A stretch of DNA of 59,720 nucleotides, taken from NCBI GenBank assembly GCA_038232515.1, contig JBBSHS010000004.1, positions 1 through 59,720 of the forward strand, in the 5' to 3' direction. The position numbers and the translations under genes were made by a program. Source of the stretch: JBBSHS01 sp038232515. Lineage in GTDB: Bacteria > Actinomycetota > Acidimicrobiia > Acidimicrobiales > JAUJNH01. The notes under the pieces were generated by a model. The model searched no databases. It saw nothing but the letters and a program-made list of their open reading frames with translations, and was not told the DNA's origin. Numbering within the stretch: position 1 is the stretch's first letter; each line of letters opens with the position of its first letter. Shown here in pieces: positions 32,535-41,391 of this stretch.

Positions 32535-33086
32535 ATGGTCGAGAGCGCCGAGTTGGACGTGGTGGATGTCATAAGGGCACAGCATGCGCAGGTGCGAGCA
32601 CTGTTCTCCCGCCTCGACGGGCTCACCGGTGGAGCCGCCCTGGGGCCTTTCCAGGAGCTCACCTGCCTTCTGGCCGTGCACGAGACAGCCGAGGAGGAGG
32701 TCGTCTATCCGGCCCTGCGCAAGGCGCCGGGCGGGGACTCGGTGGCCGAAGCCCGCAAGGCCGAGGAGGACAAGGCCAAGCAGGCCCTCTCCGATCTAGA
32801 GTCGCTCGGCACCGACAGCGCCGAGTTCGCCGGCCACCTGGCCTCTTTCAAAACGATGGTGGAGGCCCACGCCGAGGCCGAGGAGGCCGAAGTGCTGCCG
32901 CTCCTGCGGGCAAGCTCCAGTCCCGACGAGCTGGAGTCCATGCGCAAGCTGTTCGACGCAGCCGAAAAGGCGGCTCCCACCCACCCTCACCCCCACGGTC
33001 CACAGAGTGCGTTGGGCAATCTGGTGGTCGGTCCGGCGGTCGCCATCATGGACAAGGTCCGCGACGCCCTGCGCAACAAAGGCTGA
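32535..33086 (+). CDS. Hemerythrin HHE-domain protein
   Basis: A 183-residue four-helix protein. The first helix has VVDVIRAQHAQVRALFSRLD, the second LLAVHETAEEEVVYPAL (HxxxE), and the third and fourth EFAGHLASFKTMVEAHAEAE and EVLPLL, giving the His/Glu set for a di-iron centre. The C-terminal part is His/Pro-rich (THPHPHGPQ) with a weak hydrophobic end. Such proteins bind O2, NO or iron and are often stress-related in actinobacteria. ATG 32535 follows GAGGAGGA. It shares a 229-base divergent intergenic region with the ABC-F gene. Confidence 0.9.
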   Translation: MVESAELDVVDVIRAQHAQVRALFSRLDGLTGGAALGPFQELTCLLAVHETAEEEVVYPALRKAPGGDSVAEARKAEEDKAKQALSDLESLGTDSAEFAGHLASFKTMVEAHAEAEEAEVLPLLRASSSPDELESMRKLFDAAEKAAPTHPHPHGPQSALGNLVVGPAVAIMDKVRDALRNKG

Positions 33087-33171
33087 CCGGAGACGGGCCG
33101 GGCCCGGTTCAGTGCCCTCTCCGGCACCATGGCGACATGGTCGTCCGTTCCTTCAGTTCGGCCGACCGTCC

Positions 33172-33654
33172 TCAGCCGGGCACCGTGAGGGCCTCGGGCA
33201 GCCGGCGCACGCCGGTCGTCCAGTCGTCGATACGGGCCAGGCCGGCGGCCAGGCCGGCATCCAGGTCGGCCAAGGGGGCGAGCACGAAGGGGCGCTCGCC
33301 GGCCAGCGGGTGGGGCACCACGAGGTCGGGTTCGTCCAACGCCTGACCCTCGACCCAGATCACGTCGACATCCAGGGTCCTGGGCCCCCAGTGCTCCCGG
33401 CGCACCCTGGCGGCCGCGGCCTCGAGGTCGTAGGCCAACCACAGCAGGCCCCGGGCCGGGAGGGCGGTGTCCACCTCGACGACCGCGTTCAGGAAGTCGT
33501 CCTGGGGCGGCCCGCCCACCGGGTCTGTCTCGTAGACAGGGGAGACAGCCGTCACTATCACACCCGTCGCGGCCGCCAGCCCGTCCACCGCTCCCTGCAG
33601 ACGGGCCTGCCGGTCGCCCACGTTGGAACCGAGGGCCAGCATGGCGCGGGTCAT
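33172..33654 (-). CDS. folK: 2-amino-4-hydroxy-6-hydroxymethyldihydropteridine pyrophosphokinase
   Basis: FolK transfers pyrophosphate from ATP to 6-hydroxymethyl-dihydropterin in folate synthesis. The 160-residue protein has AMLALGSNVGDRQARLQGAV, VSPVYETDPVGGPPQDDFLN, REHWGPRTLDVDVIWVEG (the R.R.LD.D.. signature) and PDLVVPHPLAGERPFVLAPL. ATG 33654 gives the normal N-terminus; an in-frame GTG at 33708 lies next to the folB stop and would allow tighter coupling. It is the last gene of a gpgS-folB-folK run. Confidence 0.93.
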   Translation of the reverse strand: MTRAMLALGSNVGDRQARLQGAVDGLAAATGVIVTAVSPVYETDPVGGPPQDDFLNAVVEVDTALPARGLLWLAYDLEAAAARVRREHWGPRTLDVDVIWVEGQALDEPDLVVPHPLAGERPFVLAPLADLDAGLAAGLARIDDWTTGVRRLPEALTVPG

Positions 33655-33709
33655 CGGCCAGGGCCGGAAAGAGGCGACGGCCCGCGCCGGCGCCGACCCC
33701 GGGTACACG

Positions 33710-34063
33710 TCAACGCCGGACGGTGACAGCCACCGATTCGACCATGGCCGCGACGGGCGGCCGCATCTTGCGCACGGTCACCTCGACGGCCACGACCCGG
33801 GGGTCGGCCCGGCAGGTCTGTGCCACCCGGACGGCGAGGCGCTCGAGCAGCCTGTGGCTCTCCGACTCGACGACGTTCACCACGGCCAGGGCCAAGGCCC
33901 CGTAGTCGACGGTGTCGGACAGCTCGTCGCTGCTGGCGGCGGCGGAAATGTCGACGTCCAGTCGGATATCGACCCGGAAAGGTTGGGCCCGCATCTGCTC
34001 CTCGGCCAGCACGCCATGGCGCCCGAGGGCTCGGATGCCGCTCAACTCGATGACGTCGGTCAT
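33710..34063 (-). CDS. folB: Dihydroneopterin aldolase
   Basis: FolB cleaves dihydroneopterin to 6-hydroxymethyl-dihydropterin and glycolaldehyde, the step before FolK. The 117-residue protein has DVIELSGIRALGRHGVLAEE, FRVDIRLDVDISAAASSDEL, DTVDYGALALAVVNVVESES (catalytic region), HRLLERLAVRVAQTC and VEVTVRKMRPPV. Length and order are typical. The start is ATG 34063. It lies between gpgS and folK on the same strand, 106 bases behind gpgS. Confidence 0.94.
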   Translation of the reverse strand: MTDVIELSGIRALGRHGVLAEEQMRAQPFRVDIRLDVDISAAASSDELSDTVDYGALALAVVNVVESESHRLLERLAVRVAQTCRADPRVVAVEVTVRKMRPPVAAMVESVAVTVRR

Positions 34064-34169
34064 CTGCAGGCGCCAAGGGGCCGACCCCGCCCCGGCCCGG
34101 GCCGCGGCCGCGGCGTGGGATCAAGCCCACGACCTGAGCCGACCGGGTCTGAGCGGCCGGCGGGGCCCT

Positions 34170-35069
34170 TCACCCGGCCCATCCCCCGTCGATGGCGTGG
34201 TCGCCCAGCAGGGCCAGAGGCGGCCGCTCGGCGGCCGACACCATGACCGTCTGGCGGACGTGGCCGGCGCCGAACCGGACCAACTCGGCGGTCGTTGGCA
34301 CGTCGACGCCCGAGCGGTCGAGCACGGCCATGAGCACGGCTGTGGCCTGGGGGCCGAGCTCACCGAGAGGTCGATGGCGGTGGCGTCGGACCCCGAGATC
34401 GACCTGCACCATACGGTTGATACCGACCAGGCGGGCCACGTCGATGAGCAGGGCCACGTCGACTCCCCACCCCTGCACCAACGGCAACTCCTCCAGCACC
34501 GGCCGGCGGCCGGCGTACTCGCCGGACAGGGGTTGGACGACCCCGGCAAGCTCGGGCAGGAACAACGACAGCGCGGGTCGGGCCACCAGCTCGGTGGTGC
34601 GACCGCCACCGGTGGCGTCCTCGCCCAGCGGGCGGCGGTAGTACCCCTTCACGAAATCGACGTCGGCGTCCATGAGGAGCGGGGCGATGAGGCGGGTGAT
34701 GAAGCGGGCGTCGAAGTCGCGGATGTCGCCGTCGACCCAGCACACGATGTCGCCGGTCGACGCAGCCAACGACGTCCACAACGCCTCGCCCTTGCCCGTG
34801 CCGACGCCGCCGTCGGCACCGGTGGCCACGACACGGGCTCCGGCGGCCGTAGCCACATCGGCGGGGTTGTCGGTCGAACGGTCGTCGGCCACCACGACCT
34901 CGTCGACCAGGCCGGCCTTCACCAGGCCGGTGGCGACGGCCACGATGGCGCCGACGGTACCGGCCTCGTCCCGGGCCGGTATGCAGACCGAGACGCTGGT
35001 GCCGGTCGCCCGTCGGACCGCCACCAGCTCGACCAGCGAGGCCGTCGCGGCCCGATGAGCGAGGCGCAT
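34170..35069 (-). CDS. gpgS: Glucosyl-3-phosphoglycerate synthase-like glycosyltransferase
   Basis: GpgS (GT81) links glucose from an NDP-glucose to 3-phosphoglycerate, making the precursor of glucosylglycerate and of methylglucose polysaccharides. The 299-residue protein has SVSVCIPARDEAGTVGAIVA, EVVVADDRSTDNPADVA, ALWTSLAASTGDIVCWVDGD (DxD-type metal site), VKGYYRRPLGEDATGGGRTT, ELVARPALSLFLPELAGVVQ, PLSGEYAGRR and VQVDLGVRRHRHRPLGELG. These blocks match mycobacterial GpgS closely. The start is ATG 35069. The downstream folB and folK are an arrangement seen in other actinobacteria. The phosphatase partner GpgP is not in the window. Confidence 0.9.
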   Translation of the reverse strand: MRLAHRAATASLVELVAVRRATGTSVSVCIPARDEAGTVGAIVAVATGLVKAGLVDEVVVADDRSTDNPADVATAAGARVVATGADGGVGTGKGEALWTSLAASTGDIVCWVDGDIRDFDARFITRLIAPLLMDADVDFVKGYYRRPLGEDATGGGRTTELVARPALSLFLPELAGVVQPLSGEYAGRRPVLEELPLVQGWGVDVALLIDVARLVGINRMVQVDLGVRRHRHRPLGELGPQATAVLMAVLDRSGVDVPTTAELVRFGAGHVRQTVMVSAAERPPLALLGDHAIDGGWAG

Positions 35070-35438
35070 CGGGCGACCATAGCCAAGGCAGGGCCATGAG
35101 CTTGCCTGGCGCCGCGTTGCGCTCCTGGCGCCCGCCGCGGACTGCGCCAGCTGCGGTGAGCAGACTCATGGCCGGCAGCTTTGTGATCTCATGGCCGATG
35201 CCGACCCTTCTCGGCGTGTTCCCGGGTGTCGGCGCCATGGTGTGGGTGACCGGCGTCAAGCCTGCCCGAGCGGTGGGCACTTCGATGCGGGACGGCTCCC
35301 GGACCTCGAGCGTGTGGCCGTGTGCCGACGGGCCAACTCACGAGCCGATGGGCTTGGGCCCTTGCGCCGTCCGGTTCACAGCCGACTCACATCCGGGGCG
35401 TAGGCGGCTCCCAGGGCGGAAGGCTTGTCTGCCCTACC
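35070..35438. other. 369-base intergenic region between gpgS and the efflux operon
   Basis: The region separates divergent genes, so it should hold the promoters of both. No frame has coding character, no clear -35/-10 pair stands out, and no long repeat was seen. Confidence 0.4.
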
Positions 35439-35954
35439 ATGTCATGTCACCGTGTCCTGGCCTTCGGCGCCCTCGGGGCGGTCCTGCTACTCGCCGGCTG
35501 CGGATCGAAGGGCTCTTCCAACGCATCGGCCACGACGTCCACCAGCCTCGGTGGCCGTCCCGACCGCACCGCCTTCAACAGCTGCCTGCAGCAGCACGGT
35601 GTCGACCCAGCCCAGGTCCCGGCTGCCGGCCGCGGCCGGCGTGGTCCTGCCGACAGCAACCAGCCGGACGGCTCGGCCCCTCCCGGCTCGGCCCCTGCCG
35701 GCTCGGCCCCTGCCGCCAGCCTGCCAGCCAACGTGCAACAGGCCTTGCAGGCGTGTCAGAGCCTGCTGCCCCGGGGCGGCCAAGCTGGCTCGGGCAACAG
35801 CGCCTACGGGCAATGCCTCCAGCAGCACGGCGTGACCGCCGGCCGCCCACCGGGCACGCCCCCCGACACCACCGACCCGAAGTACCAGGCGGCCCGGCAG
35901 GCGTGCGCCTCTCTCCGGCCCAACCGCAGCACGACGACCTCGACGGCTCCCTAG
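35439..35954 (+). CDS. Small lipoprotein, first gene of the MacAB-like operon
   Basis: A 171-residue exported lipoprotein: signal HRVLAFGALGAVLLLAGC with a lipobox ending at Cys21, then a Ser/Thr linker. Two short homologous modules each contain CLQQHGV (FNSCLQQHGVDPAQ and YGQCLQQHGVTAGR) and a later Cys (ALQACQSLLP, RQACASLRP), probably two disulfide-linked helical hairpins. Between them is a repeat GSAPPGSAPAGSAPAA. Similar CxxxxG-type lipoproteins often precede efflux operons in actinobacteria. The start is ATG 35439. It ends four bases before the adaptor gene. It is probably a periplasmic accessory of the transporter; function unknown. Confidence 0.8.
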   Translation: MSCHRVLAFGALGAVLLLAGCGSKGSSNASATTSTSLGGRPDRTAFNSCLQQHGVDPAQVPAAGRGRRGPADSNQPDGSAPPGSAPAGSAPAASLPANVQQALQACQSLLPRGGQAGSGNSAYGQCLQQHGVTAGRPPGTPPDTTDPKYQAARQACASLRPNRSTTTSTAP

Positions 35955-35958
35955 GAAC

Positions 35959-37581
35959 ATGGCCACTTCACCCAAAGGCCCGCTGCTCGTCAATGGCGCT
36001 CTAGCCGCGGTGCTGATCGTGGTCGCCGCCATCGGCTGGCGGGCCACCACGGCCGGCTCGACAGTCAAGGCCGCACCGCGGACGACGACCGTCCAGCGGG
36101 GCGCCGTGCAGTCGACGGTGACGGCGTCGGGCAACGTGCTGGCCTCGTCGACGTTGAACCTGGCCTTCAAGAACGGCGGGACGTTGACGGCCATGTACGT
36201 CAAGCAGGGTGACCAGGTCCAGACCGGTCAGCCGCTGGCCAAGATCGACGACACCGACGCCAAGGCCGCCTTGGCCACCGCCCAGGCCAATCTAGCGTCA
36301 GCCCAGGACAAGCTGGCGGAGACCACGGCCGGCCTGACGCCCGCCCAGGTGGCCCAGAACCGGGTGGCCGAAGCGGCCGCCCAGCAACAGGTCGACACGG
36401 CGGCACAGAACCTGGACAATGCCCGACGGAACGCGGCCGTCAACGTGTCGGGCTATCAGAACGCCCTCAACCGGGCCCAGGACCAGCTCAACCGTGACAC
36501 CGGTGCGTGCGCCACCCCGACCAGCGCGGCGTCGGGCGGGGCTCCGGCGCAGTCGTGCTCGGACAAGCTGGCCACCGACCAGACCAGCCTGGCCGACGCC
36601 GCGCAGAGCGACACCGCTGGCGTCAACAAGGATCAAGAGGCGATTGCCTCGGCCCAGGCCGGCCTGGCATCGGCTCAGACCAGCCAGCGGTCGACCCTGG
36701 CCGCCGACGTGGTCAAGGCCGAGGTCATGCCCAGCGCCGTGGCTTCGGCCCAGGCCGGCCTGCAGCAGGCCCAGACGGCGGTGGACAGCGACCAGCGCGC
36801 CGTCGACCAGACCACTCTGGTCGCCCCCGTGGCCGGAACCGTCTCCTCCGTCAATGCCAGCGTGGGCCAGACGGTCGGCGGCGGCGGTGCCGGCTCCTCC
36901 TCCAGCACCAGTACCGGCACCGGCAGTACCGGCAGTACCGGCAGCCCGTCCACCGCCGGGGCATCAACCACGACCTCGCCGAATGCCGGCAGCTCGTCGT
37001 CGTCGGCCAGCGGCTCGTCATCGGCCTTCTTGACGCTCACGGACCTGTCCACCTTCCAGGTCAAGGCTGGGTTCGCAGAGGCTGACGCCGTCAAGCTCGG
37101 CGTGGGCCAACCGGCCACCGTCTCCCTCGACGCCCTGCCCACCCAGCAGATCGCCGGCCGGGTGGTCGAGGTCGACACCACATCCACCGTCTCGAGCAAC
37201 GTCGTCACCTACGACGCGCTCATCGAACTCGTCGAGCCCCCAGGCGGGACCAAGCCGGGCATGACCGCCAACGTCAGCGTCATAACCGGTCTGCGGCCCA
37301 ATGTCCTTCGTCTTCCCACGGCCGACATCCGCACCACCGCCGGCGCCTCCACCGTCACGGTCATGAACGGCACCCAACAGGTGACCAGGCCCGTGACCAT
37401 CGGGCTCAAGGGCGATGATGCCACCGAGATCGTCTCCGGGGTGAACCAGGGTGACACCGTCGTGGCGCCGACGATCCCGGTCAGCGGTACCACCGGTGGC
37501 GGTACGGGCGGCGGGGCCGGGGCCGGGGCCGGCCGCTTCGGTGGCGGCGGTGGCGGATTGGGAGGCCCGATCGGGCGATGA
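35959..37581 (+). CDS. MacA/HlyD-type membrane-fusion adaptor
   Basis: A 540-residue adaptor with an N-terminal anchor (GALAAVLIVVAAIGWRATTA). Then follow a lipoyl half-motif (GNVLASSTLNLAFKNGGTLT, VKQGDQVQTGQPLAKIDDTD), a long Ala/Gln-rich coiled-coil hairpin (about 90-270, for example LATAQANLASAQDKLAETTA) and the second lipoyl half (VAPVAGTVSSVNASVGQTVG). Next are a Ser/Thr/Gly low-complexity insert, a beta-barrel and a membrane-proximal domain, and a Gly-rich tail. It couples a MacB-like permease to export across the envelope. Its stop overlaps the ATPase start (ATGA). The Gly/Ser insert is longer than in proteobacterial MacA. Confidence 0.92.
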   Translation: MATSPKGPLLVNGALAAVLIVVAAIGWRATTAGSTVKAAPRTTTVQRGAVQSTVTASGNVLASSTLNLAFKNGGTLTAMYVKQGDQVQTGQPLAKIDDTDAKAALATAQANLASAQDKLAETTAGLTPAQVAQNRVAEAAAQQQVDTAAQNLDNARRNAAVNVSGYQNALNRAQDQLNRDTGACATPTSAASGGAPAQSCSDKLATDQTSLADAAQSDTAGVNKDQEAIASAQAGLASAQTSQRSTLAADVVKAEVMPSAVASAQAGLQQAQTAVDSDQRAVDQTTLVAPVAGTVSSVNASVGQTVGGGGAGSSSSTSTGTGSTGSTGSPSTAGASTTTSPNAGSSSSSASGSSSAFLTLTDLSTFQVKAGFAEADAVKLGVGQPATVSLDALPTQQIAGRVVEVDTTSTVSSNVVTYDALIELVEPPGGTKPGMTANVSVITGLRPNVLRLPTADIRTTAGASTVTVMNGTQQVTRPVTIGLKGDDATEIVSGVNQGDTVVAPTIPVSGTTGGGTGGGAGAGAGRFGGGGGGLGGPIGR

Positions 37582-38411
37582 GGTTCCCAACCATGAGGCG
37601 CCCGTCTCCCTCCTCCACCCGCGGTGAGCGGGCACCGGTACCGGCACCGGCCAACCGGCACAGCCCCGTGGTCGAGCTGGGCAACGTCGTCAAGACCTAC
37701 ACGATGGGGGCGGTCGACGTGCACGCCCTTCGTGGCGTGTCGCTCACCGTCGAACGGGGTGAGCTCGTCGCCCTCATGGGAGCCTCCGGGTCGGGCAAGT
37801 CGACGCTGATGAACATCATCGGCTGCCTCGACGTACCCACCAGGGGGCACTACCGGCTGGACGGCGTCGACGTCCGCACCCTCGACGAGCCAGCCCTGGC
37901 GGTGGTGCGCAACCGCAAGATCGGCTTCGTCTTCCAGTCGTTCAACCTGATACCGCGCACGTCGACGCTGGCCAACGTGGAGTTGCCACTCGCCTACGCC
38001 GGCCTGAAGCCGAAGGAGCGGCGGTCGCGGGCGGTGGCCGCATTGGAGGCGGTGGGCCTCGCCGACCGCCAGGACCACGTGCCGTCGGAGCTGTCGGGCG
38101 GCCAGCAGCAGCGTGCCGCCGTGGCTCGGGCCATCGCCACCAACCCGGCCCTGATCCTCGCCGACGAGCCCACCGGCAACCTCGACAGCGTCGCCTCCGC
38201 CGAGGTGATGGGCATTTTCGACCGCCTGAACTCCCAAGGCCGCACCGTCGTGATCGTCACGCACGAGGACGAGGTGGCGTCGTGGTGCCGGCGCATCGTG
38301 CGGCTGCGGGACGGCCACGTCGTCGACGACCACCGCGTCGGGCCCATCCACCGGGCCGCTCCGGCGACGGAGTGGCCGGCGACGCCTACCCGGGCCGGAA
38401 CGACGTCGTGA
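37578..38411 (+). CDS. MacB/LolD-type ABC ATPase
   Basis: A 277-residue nucleotide-binding subunit: VHALRGVSLTVERGELVALM, Walker A GASGSGKSTLMNIIG, Q-loop FVFQSFNLIPRTSTLANVEL, signature ELSGGQQQRAAVARAIA, Walker B LILADEPTGNLDS and H-loop VIVTHEDEVAS. It is the type 3 exporter (MacB/FtsE/LolD) group. The N-terminal 30 residues are a Pro/Ser-rich extension, so a start nearer VVELGNVVKTYTMGA is possible. Both ends overlap neighbours (ATGA with the adaptor, GTGA with the permease), indicating one translational unit. Confidence 0.94.
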   Translation: MRFPTMRRPSPSSTRGERAPVPAPANRHSPVVELGNVVKTYTMGAVDVHALRGVSLTVERGELVALMGASGSGKSTLMNIIGCLDVPTRGHYRLDGVDVRTLDEPALAVVRNRKIGFVFQSFNLIPRTSTLANVELPLAYAGLKPKERRSRAVAALEAVGLADRQDHVPSELSGGQQQRAAVARAIATNPALILADEPTGNLDSVASAEVMGIFDRLNSQGRTVVIVTHEDEVASWCRRIVRLRDGHVVDDHRVGPIHRAAPATEWPATPTRAGTTS

Positions 38412-39637
38412 ACTGGCTGGAGAACATCCGCATCGCCCTGCGGGGCATCGCCGCCAACAAGCTGCGGTCAGCCCTCACCGTGCTCGGCATCCTGATCGGG
38501 GTGGGCGCAGTGATCATCCTGGTCGCAGTGGGCGCCGGGTCCTCCAAGTCCATCCAGGACCGGATCCAGAACCTGGGCACGAACACCATCACGGTGTCCA
38601 GTCAAGGCCGCTTCGGCCGACGTGGCGGAGGTTCACGGACCGGCACCCAGTCGCGGGCCACACAGCTCACGCTGGGGGACGCCAAGGCGCTGCAGGACCC
38701 ACAGAGCACACCGGATGTCAGGTCGGTGTCGCCCGTGGTCCAGGCCAACGCCACGGCCACCCACGCCGGCAACACCTACACCGTCAACCAGATCATCGGT
38801 ACCACGCCCAGCTATTTCAGCGCCGCCAACGACAAGGTGGCCCAGGGCACCGCCCTCACCGACGACGACGTGACGTCACGCAGCCGGGTGTTGGTGATCG
38901 GCCAGACCCTCGTCACCAACCTGTTCCCCGGCCAGGACCCGGTGGGCCAGCAGGTCAAGCTGGGCAGCGCCAGCTACGAGGTGGTCGGGGTCCTTCAGGC
39001 CAAGGGGACGAACGGGCTGCAGGACCTGGACGCCGTGGCCATCGCTCCCTACACGGCCGTACAGGACACGCTGGCCGGCAGCCAGACCGTCAACTCCATC
39101 ACCATCCAGGGTCGTTCGGCCAAGACGCTCGACCTCGCCCAGGCTGAGGTGCAGACCGTCCTGGACTCCCGTCATCCCGTCTCGGCGTCGGCGACCTCGC
39201 CGTTCCAGATCCTCAACCAGGGCAGCCTGCTGGCCACGTCGGAGTCGACAACCCGGACCTTCACCATCCTGCTGGGCGCGGTGGCGGCCATCTCGCTCCT
39301 CGTGGGAGGGATCGGCGTGATGAACATCATGCTTGTCACCGTCACCGAGCGGACTCGTGAGATAGGCATCCGCAAGGCCATCGGAGCGCCGAGATCGGTC
39401 ATCCTCGGGCAGTTCCTGATCGAGGCGGTGCTGCTGTCGGTCATCGGCGGCGTGGTGGGGGTGGCCACCGGGATCGTGGGAAGCCGGTTCCGCATCGTCG
39501 GCGTGCAGCCCGTCGTGGCCCCTTCCTCGATCCTCCTGGCCTTCGGCGTGGCTGTGGTCGTCGGCATCTTCTTCGGCTTCTACCCGGCCAACCGGGCCGC
39601 CTCGCTCCGACCCATCGACGCCTTGCGCTACGAATGA
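38408..39637 (+). CDS. MacB-like ABC permease
   Basis: A 409-residue permease with an N-terminal helix (RSALTVLGILIGVGAVIILV), a MacB periplasmic core domain of about 220 residues (AAGSSKSIQDRIQNLGTNT-like start, TPDVRSVSPVVQANATATHA, FPGQDPVGQQVKLGSASYEV), and an FtsX domain with three helices (ILLGAVAAISLLVGGIGVMN, RTREIGIRKAIGAPRSVILG, LLAFGVAVVVGIFFGFYPAN). It uses the ATPase encoded just upstream. Exported substrates of relatives include macrolides, peptides and siderophores; nothing here tells which. GTG 38408 overlaps the ATPase stop. Confidence 0.94.
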   Translation: MNWLENIRIALRGIAANKLRSALTVLGILIGVGAVIILVAVGAGSSKSIQDRIQNLGTNTITVSSQGRFGRRGGGSRTGTQSRATQLTLGDAKALQDPQSTPDVRSVSPVVQANATATHAGNTYTVNQIIGTTPSYFSAANDKVAQGTALTDDDVTSRSRVLVIGQTLVTNLFPGQDPVGQQVKLGSASYEVVGVLQAKGTNGLQDLDAVAIAPYTAVQDTLAGSQTVNSITIQGRSAKTLDLAQAEVQTVLDSRHPVSASATSPFQILNQGSLLATSESTTRTFTILLGAVAAISLLVGGIGVMNIMLVTVTERTREIGIRKAIGAPRSVILGQFLIEAVLLSVIGGVVGVATGIVGSRFRIVGVQPVVAPSSILLAFGVAVVVGIFFGFYPANRAASLRPIDALRYE

Positions 39638-40359
39638 ACGAAAGGCCTCCGACCATGTCGATCGACGACACCAGCGAGCTCCAGCCCGTCGAGCCGGAGC
39701 CGGGGGTGGCGCTCTCCGGGCCCAGGTCACCCGAGGTCGGGCCAGCGTCTTCCTCAGAGGCTGCCCCGGTGGTCGAGGATGATGACGTGTGGCCGACCGG
39801 CGGGCCGCCCAGGGGCGTCCGCCTGCGCCTGCCGACGGCCCTGCTGACGGCCGGAGTGGTGGCCGCCCTGGGGTTCTGGGGCGGTGCCGTGGTGCAGCGG
39901 CACAGGGCCGGCACCACCACTTCCCCAGCCCGAAGCGCGACACGGGCAGCGGCTGGCGGCGCGGTGGCGGGCACGGGTGCGACCTCGGGCGGGGGTGCCG
40001 GTCGGGGTGCCGGTCGAGGCGGGGGCACCGTGGGGACGGTCAAGAGCATCGACGGGTCGACCCTCTACGTGACCGATGCCACCGGCAACACGGTCGCCGT
40101 CACCACCACTGACTCCTCCACCGTCAACAAGACCGACAAGGGCGCGGTGGCCGACATCCACCCGGGCGACACGGTGGTCGTCCAAGGGGCCAAGAACCCT
40201 GACGGCACCACCACGGCGCAGTCGGTGACGATCGGCGCACCCGGCACGGGGACCGGCGGCTTCGCCGGCTCCAGCCGCGGCGGTGGTGGTGGCGGCGGCG
40301 GCGGGGCCGGCGCGGCCGGCGGCGCACCGACCACCGTTGTGGTCCCTCCGGGCGGTTGA
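39634..40359 (+). CDS. Membrane-anchored DUF5666-like protein
   Basis: A 241-residue protein coupled to the permease by ATGA. An acidic N-terminus leads to one helix (LPTALLTAGVVAALGFWGGA) and a Gly/Arg-rich linker. A small beta domain follows (GTVGTVKSIDGSTLYVTDAT, VTTTDSSTVNKTDKGAVADI, HPGDTVVVQGAKNPDGTTTA), like the OB-fold DUF5666 proteins often found beside MacAB-type transporters. It ends in a Gly-rich tail with a run of nine glycines. Its role is unknown; the position suggests an accessory of the exporter. ATG 39655 is an alternative start. Confidence 0.8.
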   Translation: MNERPPTMSIDDTSELQPVEPEPGVALSGPRSPEVGPASSSEAAPVVEDDDVWPTGGPPRGVRLRLPTALLTAGVVAALGFWGGAVVQRHRAGTTTSPARSATRAAAGGAVAGTGATSGGGAGRGAGRGGGTVGTVKSIDGSTLYVTDATGNTVAVTTTDSSTVNKTDKGAVADIHPGDTVVVQGAKNPDGTTTAQSVTIGAPGTGTGGFAGSSRGGGGGGGGGAGAAGGAPTTVVVPPGG

Positions 40360-40428
40360 GCACCGAAGCTTCCACGCCGTGTTCGGATGGTCGCCCGGCG
40401 TCCCCGCCGCATCGGGGTGGTCGACATG

Positions 40429-41249
40429 ACCGGTCCCAGTGCTCCCGCCGCCGACCCCATTGAGCGCTTTCTGGACCAGTTGCTGGGTCAGCTTCGAGGT
40501 CGGGCCCACGACGTCCGCCGGTACTGGCCGAGACCGAGGACCACCTTGTGGAGGCCGTGGCCGCCGGGATGGCCGACGGCCAGCGAAGCCGAAGCCCAGG
40601 TCAGGCGGTGGCCCGGTTCGGCTCAGCCCGCACGGTGGCGCGTCGCTTCGCCCACGTCCAGCACCGGCGCGTTCCCGGCGTGGTCCTGGGCCATCTCGTC
40701 CTCGGCGCTGTCTGGCTGGGTGGCATCGGCCTTTGCGCTGTCGGCCTCAGCGGCCTGCTGGCGCGGGGCATGGGCGCGGCCTGGGGTGTGTCGTCCGTGG
40801 CCGGGGACCAACCGGGCGTCACGTACACCTCCGCCCGCTGCGCCGGCTTCTTCGAGTATCACGCCCGGGCACTCTCCTGCGCCCAGGCCGCTGCGGCGCA
40901 CCATTTCGACGAAGTCGTCCTGTACCGGGTGGCCGTCGGCGCCCTCGGGCTCCTGGTGCTCCTGGCTGCGTGGCTGGTGCGGTCCCGCCTTCGCCGTCGT
41001 GACGCCCTCACCCCGCTGCCCGACGGCTTCGTAGCCACCATCGGTACCACCTTGTTCGGGTTGGCCGGCGCCCTGCTGCTGGTGCAGGGAGTCGACCAGG
41101 CCATCTTGGGTAACCAGGGTTGGGGCCAGTACCTGAGCGGCGCCATCGCCTCGGTCATGGTCGCCATTGCCTTCTTGCGCTCGCTCTACCGCACGCTCGT
41201 GTACCACTCCAGCTTGGGCTCGCCGCCACCGCTGGAGGCGGCCACGTAG
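40429..41249 (+). pseudogene. HAAS-domain membrane protein interrupted by small indels
   Basis: The start at ATG 40429 reads MTGPSAPAADPIERFLDQLL and GQLRGRAHDVRR. A missing base near 40520 then moves the frame to ETEDHLVEAVAAGMADGQ, and further compensating indels near 40580-40605 distort a region that should read like SEAEAQ...AVARFGSARTVA. From there RRFAHVQHRRVPGVVLGHLV and four or more helices follow to TAG 41249. The first domain is the HAAS/permease-prefix helix bundle usually paired with a PadR regulator; none is seen. The main part (40548-41249) is fully open, so consensus errors are likely. Confidence 0.65.
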
Positions 41250-41391
41250 GGTCCACCACAGAGGCGGGTCGCGGACGGAGCCCACCAGATGCCCGCCGTC
41301 CCCCCACAGCTTGTCGCGGTGGCGGCGGACGCCTCTTCCGAAGCGGTGGCGGTCGCGGTTGGCGTCCGGGGCTGACGGTAGGGTCGGCGCG

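Noticed and set aside
35680..35740. Tandem GSAPA-coding repeat as a CRISPR or regulatory array
   Set aside because: It is only a short in-frame coding repeat in the lipoprotein linker; no spacer structure.
40270..40330. Gly-codon run as a structural DNA element
   Set aside because: It encodes the Gly-rich tail of the DUF5666-like protein; such tails are common in this family.
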